Assembly (NCBI RefSeq): GCF_002929335.1
Contig: NZ_PJIL01000003.1
Location: forward strand, 1-64,000
From: Arthrobacter sp. Y81
Lineage (GTDB): Bacteria > Actinomycetota > Actinomycetes > Actinomycetales > Micrococcaceae
Reading direction: 5' to 3'
DNA: 64,000 bases
In this document: piece by piece, positions 1 through 8,653 of the stretch
How positions within the stretch are numbered: the first letter of the stretch is position 1
How the letters are laid out: every line of letters begins with the position of its first letter
The notes under the pieces: model-generated
The model's input: the letters and a program-made list of their open reading frames with translations, nothing else
Databases searched by the model: none
Told to the model about the DNA's origin: nothing
Position numbers and translations under genes: made by a program

Positions 1-60
1 CAATCATCACCGAGGCCACACCTCACTCAAAGGTCAGCCACCGGCCAGCCGCGTCACTAA

Positions 61-927
61 CCTCTCAGGTCAATACAACTAGGCCTCCCCAGCGACAACC
101 TGGTTGATGCGCACGGCTGGATGGCCGGTGCGGGGTACTACGAACTGGGCGAGGTCCGGCGACTTCGGGGCAACACCGCCGGTGCGCTGGCCGCCTACCG
201 GCGTGCACGGGACGTCGGCGTGGACCCCCAGCCGGGAGAGGCCCTGCTGCGCCACGCTGCCGGAGACACCGCCCTGGCGCTCAACCAGTTGCGCGCCGCC
301 CTGGGCGAGAGCCGGCTCCTGGACCGGGCACGGCTGCTGCTGCCGGCCGCCGAACTGGCTTTGGACCAGCGTGACCCGGCGCTTGCCGAAGCATTGACCG
401 CCGAACTGGAAAGGACGGCCGCCCGCTTCGCCTCCGCAGGCATCCAGGCATGGGCATACCAGGCCCGTGGCGCCGTCCTGCTGGCCGCCGGCCGGGCGGA
501 GGACGCCCTGCCCTTCCTCGACGCGGCGGCCCGCACCTATCGCGGGCAGCGTGCACGCTACCGCACAGCCCGGATCCATGAGCTGCTGGGCGGCTGCCGC
601 CGCGCGCTGGGCCAGGCCGGTGCTGCCGGTGCCGATCTTGCGACTGCGTTGGCGATCTACCGCCAGCTCGGCGCCGGCCCTGACGTCGCACGGCTTGAGC
701 GCCGCGGGGGCGGCACTGCCGGCAGCACCGACAGGGGCGGCCTGACGGCCCGCGAATGCGAGGTCCTGGCACTCATCACCACTGGTGCGAGCAACCGTCA
801 GGTGGCGGAGGCCCTGGTCATCAGCGAAAAGACGGTGGGGCGGCACCTGTCGAACATCTTCGGCAAGATCGGAGTCTCCAGCCGGACGGCCGCGGCCGGC
901 TGGGCAAGGGAACACGGACTGACCTGA
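61..927 (+). pseudogene. LuxR-type regulator, 5'-truncated C-terminal part
   Basis: The reading frame is open from just after an in-frame TAA at 58-60; its first ATG is at 121. It encodes TPR-like helical repeats (for example around DAHGWMAGAGYYELGEVRR) and ends in a clear LuxR/GerE helix-turn-helix (GLTARECEVLALI ... SEKTVGRHLSNIFGKIG), about the last 65 residues. Family members of this build are usually 800-1000 residues with an N-terminal AAA/P-loop domain; here only about 270-288 residues exist and the 60 bases upstream do not encode the missing part in any frame. I infer a 5'-deleted gene. The C-terminal DNA-binding domain is intact, so a short product could still bind DNA. The gene ends inside a strong hairpin. 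Confidence 0.75.
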
Positions 928-972
928 CGTACGACGGCGACAACAGCGGAGCGCGCCGCCGTCGTACGTCAG
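924..972 (+). terminator. Intrinsic terminator-like hairpin after the LuxR gene
   Basis: Perfect 16-base inverted repeat (924-939, CTGACGTACGACGGCG, and 957-972) around a 17-base loop. It overlaps the LuxR stop codon (925-927). There is no clear T-run, which is common for actinobacterial terminators. The palindrome could alternatively be a protein-binding site. Confidence 0.7.
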
Positions 973-1119
973 CTTCGGCGCCGGTTCCGGTCGGTCCCCT
1001 GCATCATTCGCCCCACGTCCCCGGCAAAAGATGCATCATCCGCCCGACGCGGCGTGCCCGGCCGCGAAAGTACTTTCGAAGTAGCCGGACGACGACGTCC
1101 GCGAACGAAAGGGAAGATC

Positions 1120-2229
1120 ATGACCACCACCGATATCGACCTCACAGCAGGCACCGGGGCCTCCGGCGATGGGGCATCAACTTCAGAAGAGGCTGTTGGG
1201 GCGGCCGCAGCCCGGCTGCTCGGCATCCTCAACGACAGTTCGGCCGCCGTCCTGGCCAGCATCGGCCACCAGACGGGGCTGTTCGACGTGATGGCCGGAC
1301 TGCCGCCGGCTTCGAGTGAGCAGATTGCCGACGCCGCCGGGCTCAACGAACGCTACGTCCGCGAATGGCTCGGCGGCATGGTGACGGCCCGCTTCGTGCG
1401 GTACCAGCCCGCCGCAGGCACCTACCGGCTGGACCCTGCGCTGGCCCCGTCCGTCTCCGGGCCGGGAGTCGACAACCTGGCCCGCATGCTGCAGTACGTC
1501 ACGCTGATGGGTGAGGTGGCCGGCAGGATAGCGCAGAAGTTCCGCACGGGCGGCGGCCTGGGATACGAGGACTATCCGGATTTCATGCACATCCAGGCCG
1601 GTGACAGCGGCTCCGTCCATGACGCCTCCCTGGTGTCCGCCATCCTCCCGCTGGCCGGCTGCGTGGACAGCCTGCGGGCGGGCATCGACGTCGCCGATAT
1701 CGGCTGCGGCGCCGGCCACGCCGTGAACCTAATGGCCGAAGCCTTCCCAGCCAGCCGGTTCACCGGCTATGACTTCTCCGAGGATGCCGTGCTGGCGGGA
1801 CGGGCGGAAGCCCGGAGGCTGGGACTGGGAAACGCCCGGTTCGAAATCCTGGACGCAGCCGCACTGGACATCGTGGAAGGCTATGACCTCATCACCGTTT
1901 TCGATGCGATCCACGACCAGGCCCAGCCGGCGAAGGTGCTGGAAAACATCCACAACGCGCTGTGCCCGGACGGCACGTTCCTTATGGTGGACATCAAGGC
2001 CTCAAGCAACCTGGCCGACAATGTTGAGCTCCCGTGGGGGACGTTCCTCTACGCGATCTCCACATTCCACTGCATGTCGGTGTCCCTAGCCCAGGGCGGC
2101 CAGGGACTCGGAACCGTGTGGGGCGTGCAACTGGCGGAGTCCATGGTCCGGGCTGCGGGCTTCGGCAACGTTGAGGTGAAGGAACTCGAAGAGGATCCGT
2201 TCAACGCCTACTTCGTCGCCAGGAAGTAG
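1120..2229 (+). CDS. Class I SAM-dependent methyltransferase (Rv2258c-like)
   Basis: Predicted 369 residues. The N-terminal third looks like the winged-helix dimerisation region seen in Rv2258c-type methyltransferases (AVLASIGHQTGLFDVMAGL, AGLNERYVREWLGGM). The SAM-binding motif I is VADIGCGAGHAVNLMAEAFP, followed by an acidic motif (FTGYDFSEDAV), and the motif IV region is DLITVFDAIHDQAQP. I chose ATG 1120 over the in-frame GTG/ATG at 1054 because GAAAGGGA lies just upstream. The substrate cannot be read from sequence; relatives methylate small molecules. It stands alone, insulated by hairpins on both sides. Confidence 0.88.
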   Translation: MTTTDIDLTAGTGASGDGASTSEEAVGAAAARLLGILNDSSAAVLASIGHQTGLFDVMAGLPPASSEQIADAAGLNERYVREWLGGMVTARFVRYQPAAGTYRLDPALAPSVSGPGVDNLARMLQYVTLMGEVAGRIAQKFRTGGGLGYEDYPDFMHIQAGDSGSVHDASLVSAILPLAGCVDSLRAGIDVADIGCGAGHAVNLMAEAFPASRFTGYDFSEDAVLAGRAEARRLGLGNARFEILDAAALDIVEGYDLITVFDAIHDQAQPAKVLENIHNALCPDGTFLMVDIKASSNLADNVELPWGTFLYAISTFHCMSVSLAQGGQGLGTVWGVQLAESMVRAAGFGNVEVKELEEDPFNAYFVARK

Positions 2230-2245
2230 GCGCCGAACGCCTCCC

Positions 2246-2280
2246 GTAACGGGGTCCACCTACTGCTTGGGCCCCGTTAC
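2246..2280. terminator. Bidirectional terminator candidate between convergent genes
   Basis: Inverted repeat GTAACGGGG (2246-2254) and CCCCGTTAC (2272-2280) with a 17-base loop. It sits between the 3' ends of the convergent methyltransferase and VOC genes and overlaps the VOC stop codon. Confidence 0.5.
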
Positions 2281-2693
2281 TGCTGGGCGCCTGCGATGTT
2301 GACGAGCCAGGCGACGCCGAACTTGTCCGTGCACATTCCGAAGGTATCGCCCCACGGCGCTTTTTCGAGCGGCACCGTCACGGTGCCGCCGTCGGACAGC
2401 TTCTCCCAGTACCCGCGCAGTTCGGCATCGTCCTCCCCGCTGAGGGAAACGGAGTAGTTGTCGCCCGGGGTGTAGCTCATGCCGTTGGGTGTATCGGCAC
2501 CCATGAGCACCAGGCCGGATTCGGAAGTCAGCATGCCGTGCATGATCTTCTCCTGCTCGGACGCGTCTTCGCTGGCCTGGAACTCACCGAAAGTACTCAG
2601 TGCCAGTTCGCCTCCAAATACGGACTGGTAAAAGTTCATGGCCTCGCGCGCATTGTCCTTGAAGCCCAAGTAAGGGTTGAGTCTGGTGGTCAT
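2277..2693 (-). CDS. VOC family protein (PhnB/glyoxalase-like)
   Basis: Predicted 138 residues, the usual length for PhnB-like vicinal-oxygen-chelate proteins. It starts MTTRLNPYLGFKDNAREAMNF, with the typical FYQSVFGGEL motif, and ends with a WGDTFGMCTDKFGVAWLVNI strand set. Such proteins form a beta-alpha-beta-beta-beta fold, but many members with this architecture have no defined substrate, so a metal-dependent enzymatic role is inference only. Convergent with the methyltransferase and upstream of the LysR gene on the same strand. Confidence 0.85.
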   Translation of the reverse strand: MTTRLNPYLGFKDNAREAMNFYQSVFGGELALSTFGEFQASEDASEQEKIMHGMLTSESGLVLMGADTPNGMSYTPGDNYSVSLSGEDDAELRGYWEKLSDGGTVTVPLEKAPWGDTFGMCTDKFGVAWLVNIAGAQQ

Positions 2694-2824
2694 CTTCAGG
2701 TGTGTCCTCTCGTACCGATCGGTACCCGGACCGCCTGTGGACAGGCTGCCACCCGGGCTTGGAACACTTCATATGTTGCCCCAGTCGTGCGGGACTGCAT
2801 AGGGGCAGGCGATGGCCTTCGGCC

Positions 2825-3808
2825 TTAGCTCCAGAGAGCAACGTGAACTTTGGATCCCCGTCGTTCAAGCCCGCGCGAGCCGCCCGGGGCAACCATGGCG
2901 GCTGTTGCATCCGATGTGGTGACGAAGCGCTGCAGCGCCTTTGCCTTGGAGGTTGTCCGGCCGTGGTCCAGCGTGCTTGCCCACCACAGACCGGACACCG
3001 GGGTTCCGACCACGGGTACGCGCACCAGGACTCCGGTTTGGAGTTCCGCCCGCACGATATGCCCCAAGGCAAGTGTCAGGCCCTCCCCTGCCCTGACCGC
3101 GGCTAGCGCGTCGGTTTCGCTGCTTAGCCGGATCACATCGGGCGTTACGCCCATCGAAGACAGCCACCGCCCCTCATCCGTCTGCGCCTGGATGCCGGAG
3201 GGACCGGCGAACCAGGGGCGGTCCAGCAACCGTGCAAGTGGCACCGGCCCGTGCAGCATTGCGAAGGGATGCGACGCCGCCACCACAAAGACGCGCTGAT
3301 ACCGCAGGAAGGGGACCATCTCCAGTCCGACGTCGGCACCTGCGCCGGCTGGCTGCGCAGGCCTTGCCCCAAGAGCTATGTCGTAGGCGCGGTCAAGGAG
3401 TAACGATGCTATGTCGGCAGCGGACTCCACTACGACATCGACGGAGGCTCCGGGGACCCTTTTGGTGAAAAGGTCAAGCAGCCGTCCGGCCGCATGTTCA
3501 GCGAACGGAGCTGTTGCGACTATTCTCAGCAACCCCGCGTCCGTGGTTGCGTGGGAGACTTCCCACCGGGCCTGGTCAGCCAGACCTACGATTTCCTGGG
3601 CATAGTCCGCCAGCGCCCGGCCACCAGGCGTCAGGGCAATGCCTCCGGCGGCCCGGACGAAGAGGGGGTCGCCGAGGTCCCGCCGGAGCGCAGCCAAGGC
3701 CGCGGAGACTGCCGGCTCGCTGATGGCCAGAGCCGCCGCGGCAGCGTGAAGCGACCCCAGTCTGGCCACGAGCGCAAAGGCGCGCAGCTGGCTCAAAGTC
3801 ATCGACAC
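2825..3808 (-). CDS. LysR family transcriptional regulator of the cox cluster (inferred)
   Basis: Predicted 327 residues from GTG 3808 (or 325 from ATG 3802). The N-terminal helix-turn-helix is plain: LSQLRAFALVARLGSLHAAA, ALAISEPAVSAALAALRRDL. It is followed by a LysR substrate-binding domain to about residue 300. It is divergent from coxM with a 112-base shared intergenic region holding the inverted repeat CATAA-N8-TTATG. LysR regulators commonly control the divergently transcribed neighbour, so control of the CO dehydrogenase genes is a reasonable inference; the inducer is unknown. The palindrome covers its own Shine-Dalgarno region, which suggests autoregulation. Confidence 0.88.
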   Translation of the reverse strand: MSMTLSQLRAFALVARLGSLHAAAAALAISEPAVSAALAALRRDLGDPLFVRAAGGIALTPGGRALADYAQEIVGLADQARWEVSHATTDAGLLRIVATAPFAEHAAGRLLDLFTKRVPGASVDVVVESAADIASLLLDRAYDIALGARPAQPAGAGADVGLEMVPFLRYQRVFVVAASHPFAMLHGPVPLARLLDRPWFAGPSGIQAQTDEGRWLSSMGVTPDVIRLSSETDALAAVRAGEGLTLALGHIVRAELQTGVLVRVPVVGTPVSGLWWASTLDHGRTTSKAKALQRFVTTSDATAAMVAPGGSRGLERRGSKVHVALWS

Positions 3809-3813
3809 GGCTT

Positions 3814-3831
3814 CATAACCCTTCGCTTATG
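3814..3831. promoter_or_regulatory. Candidate LysR operator in the lysR-coxM intergenic region
   Basis: CATAA (3814-3818) and TTATG (3827-3831) separated by 8 bases form an inverted repeat 6 bases upstream of the LysR GTG and about 90 bases upstream of coxM. It is not a canonical T-N11-A box. A TTGACA element follows at 3838-3843 on the coxM strand, but I could not find a convincing -10 at the right distance. Confidence 0.4.
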
Positions 3832-3920
3832 ACGATATTGACACTCCGCTCCGGCCGGGGCAAGACTGACCTCAAATCGGCGTCTTACAGTTTCCGGCGC
3901 CATGCAGTGAGGTAGGGACA

Positions 3921-4799
3921 ATGCAGATTCCGGCTCCTTTTGACTACGAGCGGGCCAGCTCGGTGAACGATGCTCTTGAACTTCTTGCCCGCCACGGCCC
4001 CGAGTCCCGCGTGGTCGCCGGGGGGCACAGCCTGCTGCCCATGATGAAACTCCGCCTGGCCCGGCCCGAATGGCTGATTGACATCAACGACCTGTTCGAA
4101 CTCGACTTCATACTTCTCGAAGGGGATCACCTGCGGGTCGGCGCGCTGACGCGCCATACGGCCCTCCTGGAATCAGCCGAAGTGGCTCGCCTGTTCCCGA
4201 TCATTTCGGACGCCGAAGCGGTCATCGCGGATCCTGTGGTGCGCAACCGCGGGACCATTGGCGGCTCGCTGTGCCAGGCGGATCCGGCCGAAGACCTTTC
4301 CACGGTCTGCGACGTCCTGCGTGCTGTGGCGGTTGTCCGCGGTCCCGGCGGCGAGCGCCTCGTCGACATGAAGGACTTCCACCGCGGCCCCTATGAAACG
4401 GCGGTAGCCCCGGACGAGTTGCTGTGCGAAGTCCGGTTCGCCGTTCGTCCGAACTCGGGAAGCGCCTACGAAAAGGTGGAACGCAGGGTTGGCGACTGGG
4501 CCGTCGCTGCAGCCGGGGCGGCCATCTCGCTGGCCGACGACGGTAGCGTCGATGCCGCCGCCATCGGTCTTACGGCGTTGGGCCTCGACGGAACCGTCGC
4601 TGAAGCCGAGGGCGTGCTCCTGGGACAGCAACCCCGCGAGGAGCTGTTCGTCGAGGCCGGCCGGGTGGCAGCCAGTGCGTGTGATCCCATCGCGGACCAG
4701 CGCGGAGGGATCGATTACAAAAGGCATCTGGCTGACGAGCTCACCCGCAGAGTCCTGCGGCTGGCATGCGCCCGGGCTGCCGGAACACAGGAAGGTTGA
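3921..4799 (+). CDS. coxM: CO dehydrogenase medium (FAD-binding) subunit
   Basis: Predicted 292 residues, normal for CoxM. FAD-binding motifs of the family are visible: AGGHS at residues 33-37 and TIGGS at about 112-116, within a PCMH-type N-terminal fold, followed by the CO dehydrogenase flavoprotein C-terminal domain (YEKVERRVGDWAVAAAGAAI). The subunit passes electrons from the iron-sulfur clusters of CoxS to the quinone pool through FAD. First gene of the cox operon; coxS starts 5 bases after its stop. Start ATG follows a GAGGTAGGG-type ribosome site. Confidence 0.95.
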   Translation: MQIPAPFDYERASSVNDALELLARHGPESRVVAGGHSLLPMMKLRLARPEWLIDINDLFELDFILLEGDHLRVGALTRHTALLESAEVARLFPIISDAEAVIADPVVRNRGTIGGSLCQADPAEDLSTVCDVLRAVAVVRGPGGERLVDMKDFHRGPYETAVAPDELLCEVRFAVRPNSGSAYEKVERRVGDWAVAAAGAAISLADDGSVDAAAIGLTALGLDGTVAEAEGVLLGQQPREELFVEAGRVAASACDPIADQRGGIDYKRHLADELTRRVLRLACARAAGTQEG

Positions 4800-4804
4800 G
4801 CTCC

Positions 4805-5356
4805 ATGCAGATCAGCATGACCGTGAACGGAAGCGAAGTAGTCTCCGACATCGAACCGCGGGTGCTGCTGGTTCACTACATCCGCGAAGTCCTGGGGCTC
4901 ACGGGCACGCACTGGGGGTGCGATACCACCAACTGCGGAACGTGCGTGGTCCTGATGGACGGCCAGCCCGTGAAGTCGTGCACCGTGCTCGCGGCAATGG
5001 CGGCCGGGCACGATATCCGCACCGTCGAAGGACTCGCCACGGCGGGCACTCTCGATCCGGTTCAGCAGGGGTTCATGGAGGAGCACGGGCTGCAGTGCGG
5101 CTTCTGCACCCCCGGGATGATGCTCACGGCCCGTGCCTTGCTGGACAAGAACCCGCATCCGGATGACATCGAAATCCGGAAGGCCATTTCCGGGCAGATC
5201 TGCCGCTGCACCGGATATGCCACGATCGTCCGCTCAGTGCAATGGGCTGCCGCCCACCCGGCAGGGGCGGTCGCTGACGTTGCAGCAACAGACGAAGTCC
5301 TCGAGGGCACGGACACGGTGATCCCGGACGTCGCAGACGCAGAGGTGAAGGCATGA
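4805..5356 (+). CDS. coxS: CO dehydrogenase small (2x[2Fe-2S]) subunit
   Basis: Predicted 183 residues from ATG 4805 (preceded by GGAAGG). The plant-type ferredoxin cluster ligands are Cys39, Cys44, Cys47 and Cys59 (CDTTNCGTC ... KSC); the second cluster ligands are Cys98, Cys101, Cys133 and Cys135 (QCGFCTPGM, ICRCTGY). This is the standard arrangement of the molybdenum hydroxylase iron-sulfur subunit, relaying electrons between the Mo-Cu site of CoxL and the FAD of CoxM. The C-terminal 30 residues (VADVAATDEVLEGTDTV) are a short acidic extension. Its stop overlaps the coxL start by four bases (ATGA). Confidence 0.96.
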   Translation: MQISMTVNGSEVVSDIEPRVLLVHYIREVLGLTGTHWGCDTTNCGTCVVLMDGQPVKSCTVLAAMAAGHDIRTVEGLATAGTLDPVQQGFMEEHGLQCGFCTPGMMLTARALLDKNPHPDDIEIRKAISGQICRCTGYATIVRSVQWAAAHPAGAVADVAATDEVLEGTDTVIPDVADAEVKA

Positions 5357-7746
5357 CTGTCATCCACGATCGGCCCGGCAATCCGGCGGCAGGCGACGCC
5401 GACCGCCCGATCGGGTACGGGCGCATCCAGCGCAAGGAAGACCCCCGGTTCGTCCGTGGGCAGGGCCACTACATAGACGACATGGTGCTGCCTGGCATGC
5501 TGCACGGCGCCATCCTGCGCGCGCCGGTTGCCCACGCACGGCTGGTCTCGATCGACACCACCAATGCGTTGGCCCACCCGAAGGTGCTCGCCGTGATTAC
5601 CGGCAAGGACCTGCTGGCGCTCAAACTCGCCTGGGCGCCCACGCTTTCAGCGGATGTGCAGGCAGTGCTCGTTACCGACAAAGTGCGCTTCCAGGGGCAG
5701 GAGGTCGCTTTCGTCGTCGCGGAGGACCGCTACGCCGCCCGCGACGCTTTGGAACTGATCGACGTCGAATATGACCTGCTGCCTCCGGTCATCGATGCGC
5801 GCAAAGCCCTGGACCCGGACGCCCCCCTGATCCGGGATGATCTCGAAGGCCGGACGGACAACCGGATTTTCGACTGGGAGATTGGCGATGAGGCGGAAAC
5901 CGAGGCGATATTCGCCGCGGCCGACGTCGTGGTGGCACAGGAGGTCGTCTACCCCCGTGTCCACCCGGCACCTATGGAGACCTGCGGCGCCGTCGCGGAC
6001 TTTGATGCCGTCTCCGGCAAGCTGACGCTCTATGAGACGACCCAGGCCCCGCACGCGCACCGCACCCTGTTCGCGATTGTCGCCGGTATCCCCGAACACA
6101 AGATCCGTATCGTCTCCCCCGATATCGGCGGCGGGTTCGGTAACAAGGTGGGCATCTATCCCGGCTACATCCTCGCCGTCGTCGGTTCGATCGTCACCGG
6201 CAAGCCGGTGAAGTGGGTGGAGGACCGCTCGGAAAACCTGATGTCGACGTCTTTCGCCCGGGACTACATCATGCAGGGCGAGATCGCCGCCACCAAGGAC
6301 GGCAAGATCCTCGCTCTGAGGACCAGCGTGCTGGCCGATCACGGCGCGTTCAACGCCACCGCTCAGCCCACCAAGAACCCCGCCGGCTTCTTCTCGATCT
6401 TCACTGGCAGCTACGACCTGAAGGCCGCGTTCTGCAAGGTCAGGGGCGTTTACACCAACAAGGCTCCGGGCGGCGTTGCCTATGCGTGCTCGTTCCGCGT
6501 GACGGAAGCCGTGTACCTGGTGGAGCGGATGGTGGACATCCTGGCCCGGAAGCTGGACATGGACCCGGCGGAACTCCGGCTGAAGAACTTCATTAAGCCC
6601 GAACAGTTCCCCTACGCGAACAAGACGGGCTGGGTCTATGACTCAGGCAGCTATGAAGAAGCCATGCGGCTGTCGATGAAGATGGCCGGATACGAGGAGC
6701 TACGGCGCGAACAGGCCGAAAAACGCGAACGCGGCGAACTGATGGGCATCGGCGTCGCCTTCTTCACCGAGGTCGTGGGAGCCGGCCCGCGCAAGCACTT
6801 CGACATCGTCGGCCTGGGCATGGCCGACGGCGCCGAGTTGCGCGTCCACCCGACCGGCAAGGCCGTGGTGCGGCTTTCCGTCCAGAGCCAGGGGCAGGGC
6901 CACGAGACCACGTTCGCGCAGATCGTCGCTGAAGAGCTCGGCATTCCGCCGGAGAACATTGACGTGGTCCACGGCGACACGGACCAGACGCCCTTCGGCC
7001 TGGGGACCTACGGGAGCCGGTCGACACCGGTCAGTGGCGGCGCGGTGGCCCTCGTCGCGCGGAAGGTCCGCGAAAAGGCGAAGCTCATCGCCGCAGCCAT
7101 GCTCGAAACGCGTCCCGAAGACCTCGAGTGGGAGAAGGGCCGCTGGTTCGTCAAGGGCGATCCCGGCGCCGGAAAGACCATCGAGGAAATTGCCATGGCC
7201 GCCCACGGCACCATGACGCTGCCCGAGGGAATCGACGGCAACCTCGACGCCGAGGTGACCTACGACCCGCCGAACCTGACGTTTCCCTTCGGTGCGTACA
7301 TCTGCGTGGTGGACATCGATCCAGGAACAGGCCACGTCAAGGTGCGGCGCTTCATCGCGGTGGATGACTGCGGGACCCGGATCAACCCGATGATCATCGA
7401 AGGCCAGGTGCACGGCGGCCTGACCGACGGCGTCGGCATGGCCCTCATGGAAATCATTGAATTCGACGAGGCGGGCAACTGCCTGGGCGGCTCCTTTATG
7501 GACTACCTGATCCCCACGGCGATGGAGGTACCGGACTGGGAGACCGGATTTACAGTGACGCCGTCACCGCACCACCCCATCGGCGCAAAGGGCATTGGAG
7601 AGTCAGCCACCGTCGGCTCGCCCCCGGCCATCGTGAACGCGATCGTCGACGCCCTGGCACCTTACGGTGTGGTCCACATGGACATGCCGTGCACGCCGGC
7701 CCGGGTATGGGAGGCCATGCAGGGCCGGCCAAGGCCACCGATCTGA
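5353..7746 (+). CDS. coxL: CO dehydrogenase large (molybdopterin, Mo-Cu) subunit, form I
   Basis: Predicted 797 residues. The form I signature AYXCSFR is present as AYACSFR (residues 376-382), placing the copper-ligating cysteine at Cys379; form II enzymes carry AYRGAGR instead, so this is predicted to be a true CO-oxidising enzyme. Other molybdenum hydroxylase features: GGGFGNK, QGQGHETTFAQI, GTYGSRSTPVSGGA and the catalytic glutamate in KGIGES (Glu750). It oxidises CO with water to CO2 at the CuSMoO2 site. The stop is followed after one base by the ATG of the XdhC-YHS gene, so maturation factors are translationally close to the enzyme. Confidence 0.96.
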   Translation: MTVIHDRPGNPAAGDADRPIGYGRIQRKEDPRFVRGQGHYIDDMVLPGMLHGAILRAPVAHARLVSIDTTNALAHPKVLAVITGKDLLALKLAWAPTLSADVQAVLVTDKVRFQGQEVAFVVAEDRYAARDALELIDVEYDLLPPVIDARKALDPDAPLIRDDLEGRTDNRIFDWEIGDEAETEAIFAAADVVVAQEVVYPRVHPAPMETCGAVADFDAVSGKLTLYETTQAPHAHRTLFAIVAGIPEHKIRIVSPDIGGGFGNKVGIYPGYILAVVGSIVTGKPVKWVEDRSENLMSTSFARDYIMQGEIAATKDGKILALRTSVLADHGAFNATAQPTKNPAGFFSIFTGSYDLKAAFCKVRGVYTNKAPGGVAYACSFRVTEAVYLVERMVDILARKLDMDPAELRLKNFIKPEQFPYANKTGWVYDSGSYEEAMRLSMKMAGYEELRREQAEKRERGELMGIGVAFFTEVVGAGPRKHFDIVGLGMADGAELRVHPTGKAVVRLSVQSQGQGHETTFAQIVAEELGIPPENIDVVHGDTDQTPFGLGTYGSRSTPVSGGAVALVARKVREKAKLIAAAMLETRPEDLEWEKGRWFVKGDPGAGKTIEEIAMAAHGTMTLPEGIDGNLDAEVTYDPPNLTFPFGAYICVVDIDPGTGHVKVRRFIAVDDCGTRINPMIIEGQVHGGLTDGVGMALMEIIEFDEAGNCLGGSFMDYLIPTAMEVPDWETGFTVTPSPHHPIGAKGIGESATVGSPPAIVNAIVDALAPYGVVHMDMPCTPARVWEAMQGRPRPPI

Positions 7747-7747
7747 C

Positions 7748-8653
7748 ATGCAGGCCCTGGCAGAAACCCTAGCGGCAAGGGCAACGGAACTCGTCAGCCG
7801 CCGGGAGCCGTTCGTCCGTGCCACGGTCGTGCGGGCGCAGCGGCCCACGAGTGCGCACGCCGGCGACACCGCCCTGATCCTGTCCAACGGCGAAATGGAT
7901 GGCTTCGTGGGCGGAAATTGCGTCGAGGCCTCGGTCCGGGAATACAGCCTGCAGGCACTGTCGGCCCAGGAGCCGCTGTTGTTGCGCGTTGTGCCCGGCG
8001 AGCCGTCGCACCGGGGCGAGGAAGGCGCGGTCGAGGTTTCGAACCCCTGCCTCAGCGGAGGAGCGATCGAGATCTTCCTGGAGCCGCACATCCCGGCACC
8101 GCGGGTCCTGGTGGTCGGCACCACCCCGGTGGCCCAGGCCCTGGCGTCCCTCGGCGCCGGAGTCGGCCTGCAAATGGAACTGACCGATGGGCAGGCGGCG
8201 GACCCCCGGCCCGACGACGCCGCACTGATCGTAGCCTCCCACGGCAGGGAGGAAGAAGGGGCACTCGAAGGGGCACTGCGTGCCGGGGTGCCCTACGTCG
8301 CGCTGGTTGCCAGCGAAGTGCGGGGCGCCGCCGTCCTGGCATCCCTGGATGTGGACGAATCCCAGCGCTCCCGTGTGTTCAGCCCGGCAGGGCTGGACCT
8401 TGGTGCCCGCACCCCGGGCGAGATCGCCGTGTCCATCCTCGCGCAGCTCATTGCTGAAAGGGCCAAGGGACGGCACCCGGCGCCTGACCAGGGCCAACCG
8501 GCGACGGCCATTGACCCGGTGTGCGGCATGACGGTGGCCGCTGTCGAGTCAACGCTTCACCTCGAGCACGGCGGCACCACAATCTACTTCTGTTCCCGTG
8601 GATGCTACGAGGCCTTCCGCAAGGATCCGGAACACTATGACGCCTCCCGCTGA
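7748..8653 (+). CDS. XdhC/CoxF-like maturation protein fused to a C-terminal YHS domain
   Basis: Predicted 301 residues. Residues about 1-115 form the XdhC/CoxI N-terminal domain (GGNCVEASVREY, NPCLSGGAIEIFLEP); about 118-235 form a Rossmann-like XdhC C-terminal domain (RVLVVGTTPVAQALASLGA) ending with GLDLGARTPGEIAVSILAQL. After a Pro/Ala/Gln linker a YHS metal-binding domain follows: DPVCGMTV with Cys259, then FCSRGC with Cys282 and Cys286. XdhC proteins bind molybdenum cofactor and help insert a sulfurated form; CoxF of Oligotropha is needed for completing the CuSMoO2 cluster. YHS domains bind metals. I infer a role in late cofactor maturation, possibly copper handling. Start ATG lies 1 base after the coxL stop; it overlaps the next gene. 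Confidence 0.9.
   Translation: MQALAETLAARATELVSRREPFVRATVVRAQRPTSAHAGDTALILSNGEMDGFVGGNCVEASVREYSLQALSAQEPLLLRVVPGEPSHRGEEGAVEVSNPCLSGGAIEIFLEPHIPAPRVLVVGTTPVAQALASLGAGVGLQMELTDGQAADPRPDDAALIVASHGREEEGALEGALRAGVPYVALVASEVRGAAVLASLDVDESQRSRVFSPAGLDLGARTPGEIAVSILAQLIAERAKGRHPAPDQGQPATAIDPVCGMTVAAVESTLHLEHGGTTIYFCSRGCYEAFRKDPEHYDASR

Noticed and set aside
1..60. The missing N-terminal part of the LuxR regulator in another frame.
   Set aside because: None of the three frames gives sequence resembling the family; the gene appears cut rather than frameshifted.
1054..1119. A start at 1054 for the methyltransferase.
   Set aside because: The extra residues are Arg-rich and unlike the family; GAAAGGGA stands before ATG 1120.
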